From positions 1 to 64,000 of the forward strand of contig NZ_JAAEDI010000010.1 of assembly GCF_018129025.1 (NCBI RefSeq): a stretch of DNA of 64,000 nucleotides, written 5' to 3'. The stretch is from Neoroseomonas terrae (lineage in GTDB: Bacteria; Pseudomonadota; Alphaproteobacteria; Acetobacterales; Acetobacteraceae). Position 1 is the first letter of the stretch. The number at the start of each line of letters is the position of its first letter. The notes beneath the pieces were generated by a model that worked only from the letters and a program-made list of their open reading frames with translations, was not told the DNA's origin and searched no databases. This document shows, in pieces, positions 60,743 through 64,000 of the stretch. A program made the translations under genes and the position numbers.

Positions 60743-61770
60743 CGCCGCGTCACCTCGCGATCACCATGGGCGACCCGGCGGGCATCGGTCCCGAGATCAT
60801 CGTCAAGGCGTGCCGAGCGCTCGGCGATCGCATCGCGTCGGGTGCCCTGCGGCTACTGCTGATCGGCAGCGGCGCCGCGCTCGACCGCGCGCGCACCGCG
60901 CTGGCGCCGGAACTCGCGATCCCCGAGGTCTCGGCCGGGCAGGCCGACTGGCCGGCGTTGTGCTTTCTCCAGGCCGGGCCGGAAGGCGCCCCGATCGAGC
61001 CCGGCGTGCTGACCGCCGATGGCGGCCGCTTCGCCTATCTCGCCGTCGAGCACGGCGTGCGCCTCGCACAGTCGGAAAAGGTCGGTGCGATCGTCACCGC
61101 GCCGCTCAACAAGGAGGCGCTGAACAAGGCCGGTTACCACTATGCCGGCCATACCGAGATGCTCGCCGAGCTCACTGGTGTGAAGGGCAGCGTCATGCTG
61201 CTGGCCCACGGCAACATGCGCGTCAGCCACGTCACGACGCATTGCGCGCTCGAGGACGTGCCGAAGCGCGTCACGCCACAGCGCATCCGGCTGGTGCTCG
61301 ACCTGACGCAGCAGGCTCTGCGCGGTCTCGGCATCGAGCGCCCGCATATTGCCGTCGCGGCGCTGAACCCGCATGCCGGCGAAGGCGGGCTGTTCGGCCG
61401 GCAGGATATCGACGTCGTCGCTCCCACCATCGCGCAGGCGGTCGCGGATGGCCTGCGCGTCACCGGCCCGGTGCCGGGCGACACCGTCTTCGTGAAGCTG
61501 CGCGCCGGCCAGTTCGACGCCGTGGTCGCAATGTATCACGACCAGGGGCACATCCCGGTGAAGCTGCTCGGCTTCCACGTCGATCCGTCAACGGGGAAAT
61601 GGGATGCGCTGTCGGGCGTCAACATCACGCTCGGCCTGCCGGTGATCCGCACCTCGGTCGATCACGGCACAGCCTTCGACATCGCCGGTAAGGGGATCGC
61701 CAGCGAGCGCAGCCTGATCGAAGCCATCGAATACGCGGAGCTGCTGGCCGCGCATCGCGCCGCTGCCTGA
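60739..61770 (+). CDS. pdxA2: PdxA2-type 4-phospho-sugar-acid dehydrogenase
   Basis: 4-hydroxythreonine-4-phosphate dehydrogenase family, 343 aa. It has MGDPAGIGPEIIVKA, TAPLNKEALNKAGYHYAGHTEML, the metal histidines in GHTEM, SHVTTHCALEDVP and MYHDQGHIPVKLLGF. Next to a DUF1537 kinase it is expected to be PdxA2, which oxidatively decarboxylates 4-phospho-D-threonate to DHAP, rather than the vitamin B6 enzyme. The ATG at 60739 overlaps the kinase stop; the longer frame is rejected. Confidence 0.9.
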   Translation: MTPRHLAITMGDPAGIGPEIIVKACRALGDRIASGALRLLLIGSGAALDRARTALAPELAIPEVSAGQADWPALCFLQAGPEGAPIEPGVLTADGGRFAYLAVEHGVRLAQSEKVGAIVTAPLNKEALNKAGYHYAGHTEMLAELTGVKGSVMLLAHGNMRVSHVTTHCALEDVPKRVTPQRIRLVLDLTQQALRGLGIERPHIAVAALNPHAGEGGLFGRQDIDVVAPTIAQAVADGLRVTGPVPGDTVFVKLRAGQFDAVVAMYHDQGHIPVKLLGFHVDPSTGKWDALSGVNITLGLPVIRTSVDHGTAFDIAGKGIASERSLIEAIEYAELLAAHRAAA

Positions 61771-61779
61771 GGACATGCC

Positions 61780-62901
61780 ATGACCGACCTGCTCCACCCC
61801 ATCGAGATCGACCGCCCCACGCGCATCGCCTTCGGCCCCGGCCTGGTCGGTACCGTGGGCAAGTGGGCAACCGAAAAAGGCATCACGCGCAGCCTCGTGG
61901 TGGCGGACGCCTTCAACGCGGCGCGCATAGACCTGCTCGATCTGCCCGGCGACGTGACCGTGTTCGGCGAGGTCAAACCGGAGCCCGACATCCCGAACCT
62001 GGATGCCGCGCTGGCGCTGGCAGCACGTGTGCAGCCGCAACTCGTCATCGGCTTCGGCGGCGGCAGCGCGATGGATCTCGCGAAGCTCGTCGCCGTGCTG
62101 CCGGGCAGTGGGCAGTCGCTGCACGAGGTGGTGGGCCCGGAGAAGATCGCCGGTCGGCGCGTCGCACTGGCTCAGGTGGCAACGACCTCAGGCACCGGCA
62201 GCGAGGCAGGATCACGCGCGCTCGTCACTGATCCGGCGACGCAGAACAAGCTCGCGGTGCAATCGCGGCACATGATCGCCGACCTCGCCGTGGTCGATCC
62301 CGACCTGACGCTGACCGTGCCGCGCGCGGTGACCGCGGCAACCGGCGTCGATGCGCTGGCCCATTGCGCCGAGGCCTTCACCAGCCGCAAGGCGCACCCG
62401 CTGATCGACCTTTATGCGATCGAGGGTATCCGCCTGGTCGGGCGCTTCCTCGCCCGCGCCGTCGCCGATGGCAGCGACCGCGAGGCACGCGCCGGATTGG
62501 CACTGGCATCGCTGTATGGCGGCTTCTGCCTGGGCCCGGTGAACACCACGGCGGGGCACGCGGTGGCCTATCCGCTCGGCACGCGGCACCACATCGCGCA
62601 TGGGCTCGCCTGCGCGGTGATCTTCCCGCACACGCTGGCCTTCAACGCGCCCGCCGCGCCGGAGAAGACGGCGCTGATCCTCGATGCGCTCGGCCTCGGC
62701 GGTGCGCCGGACGTGCTGGCGGCGAGCCACGGCTACTGCGCCGGGCTCGGCATCGAGATGCGGCTCTCCGGCCTCGGCGTATCGCAAAGCGACCTCGCCG
62801 CCATGGCTGAGGAGGCGCACGCCATCCGCCGGCTGCTCGACAACAACCCGCGCGAGATGAGCCGCGAGCGGATCCTCGCGATCTATCGCGCGGCGCTGTG
62901 A
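61780..62901 (+). CDS. Iron-containing alcohol dehydrogenase
   Basis: Group III metal-dependent alcohol dehydrogenase, 373 aa. It has VIGFGGGSAMDLAKLVA for NAD binding, TTSGTGSEAGSRALV, and metal ligands in GVDALAHCAEAF, TTAGHAVAYPLG and HHIAHGLACAV. It resembles maleylacetate-reductase/1,3-propanediol-dehydrogenase branches. It lies ten bases after pdxA2. It may oxidise a sugar alcohol or reduce an aldehyde linked to the sugar-acid pathway; the exact role is open. Confidence 0.9.
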   Translation: MTDLLHPIEIDRPTRIAFGPGLVGTVGKWATEKGITRSLVVADAFNAARIDLLDLPGDVTVFGEVKPEPDIPNLDAALALAARVQPQLVIGFGGGSAMDLAKLVAVLPGSGQSLHEVVGPEKIAGRRVALAQVATTSGTGSEAGSRALVTDPATQNKLAVQSRHMIADLAVVDPDLTLTVPRAVTAATGVDALAHCAEAFTSRKAHPLIDLYAIEGIRLVGRFLARAVADGSDREARAGLALASLYGGFCLGPVNTTAGHAVAYPLGTRHHIAHGLACAVIFPHTLAFNAPAAPEKTALILDALGLGGAPDVLAASHGYCAGLGIEMRLSGLGVSQSDLAAMAEEAHAIRRLLDNNPREMSRERILAIYRAAL

Positions 62902-62911
62902 GGAGATGCCC

Positions 62912-64000
62912 ATGTCCGACGTGATAGATCGCCCTGAAGTACTGGCCCCGGCGCCCGCCGATCCGGCCCGCATCGAGGCCTTCATCCCGACGCCGTGCGT
63001 GCAGAACCACGCTTCCTTCCTGCTGCCGCTGCCAGGCGGTGATCTGGGCTGCGTGTGGTTCGGCGGCACGCAGGAAGGAGTGCCGGATATCTCGGTGCAT
63101 TTCTCGCGCCTGGCTGCGGGCGCGGATCGCTGGTCGCCGGCGACGAAGTTGTCGGACGACCCAACGCGTTCCGAGCAGAACCCGCTGCTGTTCACGGCGC
63201 CGAATGGGCAGCTGTGGCTGCTGTGGACGGCGCAGGTCTCGGGCAACCAGGACACTGCCATCATCCGTCGTCGCATCTCGCCCGATGGTGGCCGGAGCTG
63301 GGGCCCGATCGAGACGCTGTTCGGCGAGCAGCCCGGCTTCGGCACGTTCATCCGCAGCCCGATTGTCGTGCTGGACAATGGCGACTGGCTGCTGCCGATC
63401 TGGCGCTGCACCAAGCCGCCGGCGGGTGCGTGGACGGGCGACCTCGACACCAGCTCGGTGATGATCTCCGCCGATGCCGGCGCAACATGGACGGAACATG
63501 CGGTGCCCGGCAGCACGGGCTGCGTGCATATGAGTATCGTCGATCTGCGTGATGGCACGCTGGCGGCATTCTATCGCAGCCGCTGGGCGGATTCGATCTA
63601 TGTGTCCCGTTCTTCGGATGGCGGGCGGAACTGGTCGGTGCCGGCGCCGACGGAACTGCCGAACAACAATTCCTCCGTGATGGCGACGCGGCTCGCGGAT
63701 GGGCGCCTCGCCATGGTTTACAATGATTCCAGTGCGGCCGATGCGACCGGGCGGCGCGTGTCGCTCTACGACGACATCGGCGGCGAGGACCTTGCCCCCG
63801 CCGCGCCGTCCGCGGACCGCAGCGCCTTCTGGGGTGCGCCGCGCGCGCCGATGACGCTCGCGCTGTCCGCCGACCAAGGCCGGACCTGGCCGGTGCGGCG
63901 CAACCTCGAGACCGGCGACGGCTACTGCCTGACCAACAATTCGAAGGACAGGCTGAACCGGGAGTTCTCCTACCCGTCGCTATGCCAGACGCCGGATGGG
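62912..64000 (+). CDS. BNR/sialidase-fold protein (partial, runs off window)
   Basis: The first 363 codons of a beta-propeller protein, still open at the window edge. Asp-box-type repeats are visible: SPDGGRSWGPIE, SADAGATWTEH, SSDGGRNWSVP and SADQGRTWPVR. It begins with ASFLLPLPGGDLGCVWFGGTQEG and SEQNPLLFTAPNGQLWLLWT, as in bacterial BNR_2 exo-sialidase-like proteins. No signal peptide is seen. It is ten bases after the alcohol dehydrogenase with GAGGAG upstream. Sialidase, lyase or non-catalytic roles cannot be separated. Confidence 0.85.
   Translation, partial: MSDVIDRPEVLAPAPADPARIEAFIPTPCVQNHASFLLPLPGGDLGCVWFGGTQEGVPDISVHFSRLAAGADRWSPATKLSDDPTRSEQNPLLFTAPNGQLWLLWTAQVSGNQDTAIIRRRISPDGGRSWGPIETLFGEQPGFGTFIRSPIVVLDNGDWLLPIWRCTKPPAGAWTGDLDTSSVMISADAGATWTEHAVPGSTGCVHMSIVDLRDGTLAAFYRSRWADSIYVSRSSDGGRNWSVPAPTELPNNNSSVMATRLADGRLAMVYNDSSAADATGRRVSLYDDIGGEDLAPAAPSADRSAFWGAPRAPMTLALSADQGRTWPVRRNLETGDGYCLTNNSKDRLNREFSYPSLCQTPDG

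Noticed and set aside
1-64000. CRISPR arrays, tRNA or rRNA genes, riboswitches
   Set aside because: No regularly spaced repeats, no cloverleaf-like conserved tRNA blocks and no known riboswitch core were noticed; a covariance-model search was not possible here.

Overview
The window is high-GC, gene-dense DNA with short intergenic gaps and frequent ATGA/GTGA overlaps. Gene content points to an alphaproteobacterium, most likely an environmental Acetobacteraceae (Roseomonas-like). The reasons are ten Bug/TctC-type solute receptors, a NadQ-type NAD regulator next to nadA, and a mosaic of small catabolic operons each with its own LysR, IclR or GntR regulator. I see no tRNA, rRNA, CRISPR array or intact mobile element. 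The organism call is an inference from content and has not been searched.

Layout, left to right. 83-1632 (minus): receptor and permease of a polar amino acid ABC importer. 2037-6412 (plus): class IV aminotransferase, Ldh-family dehydrogenase and a lone molybdopterin subunit of the xanthine dehydrogenase family. 6385-10384 (minus): class II aldolase, Bug receptor, DAO-type flavoenzyme and PhzF-like isomerase. 10468-12322: two LysR regulators. 12421-19255 (plus): class III aminotransferase, a Bug receptor behind a 15-codon leader, and a complete PotABCD-like ABC importer, followed by a stump of an aldehyde dehydrogenase. 19574-30744: an IclR regulator divergent from a long plus-strand cluster with two amidohydrolases, a polysaccharide-deacetylase-like hydrolase, two MmgE/PrpD proteins, a hydratase, a Bug receptor and an orphan peptide-type receptor. 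This looks like a ring-opening pathway. 30995-35755: Bug receptor, LLM flavin monooxygenase, DapA-like protein and ketopantoate-reductase-like enzyme.

35919-44075 (minus) and 46774-51965 (plus) are two rearranged copies of one catabolic module. Five paralogous pairs are shared: SDR, carboxymuconolactone-decarboxylase-like protein, alpha/beta hydrolase and two Bug receptor types. Between them lie an IclR regulator, an Asp/Glu-racemase-family protein and a GntR regulator.

51966-52733 holds two decayed genes. 52734-55799 is NAD biosynthesis: nadC, nadA and the divergent regulator nadQ, with twin operator-like palindromes and no nadB. 55800-58027 holds an amidase plus stumps of hisE and of a DNA methyltransferase. 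58028-64000 is a sugar-acid cluster: SDR, IclR, a DUF1537 kinase, PdxA2, an iron-type alcohol dehydrogenase and a BNR/sialidase-like protein cut by the window edge.

Three enzymes lack a residue that is catalytic in their family: the xanthine-dehydrogenase-like subunit (Glu to Gln), the PhzF-like protein (Glu to Thr) and the DapA-like protein (Lys to Gln). Several compact palindromes sit at regulator genes and are listed as operator candidates.
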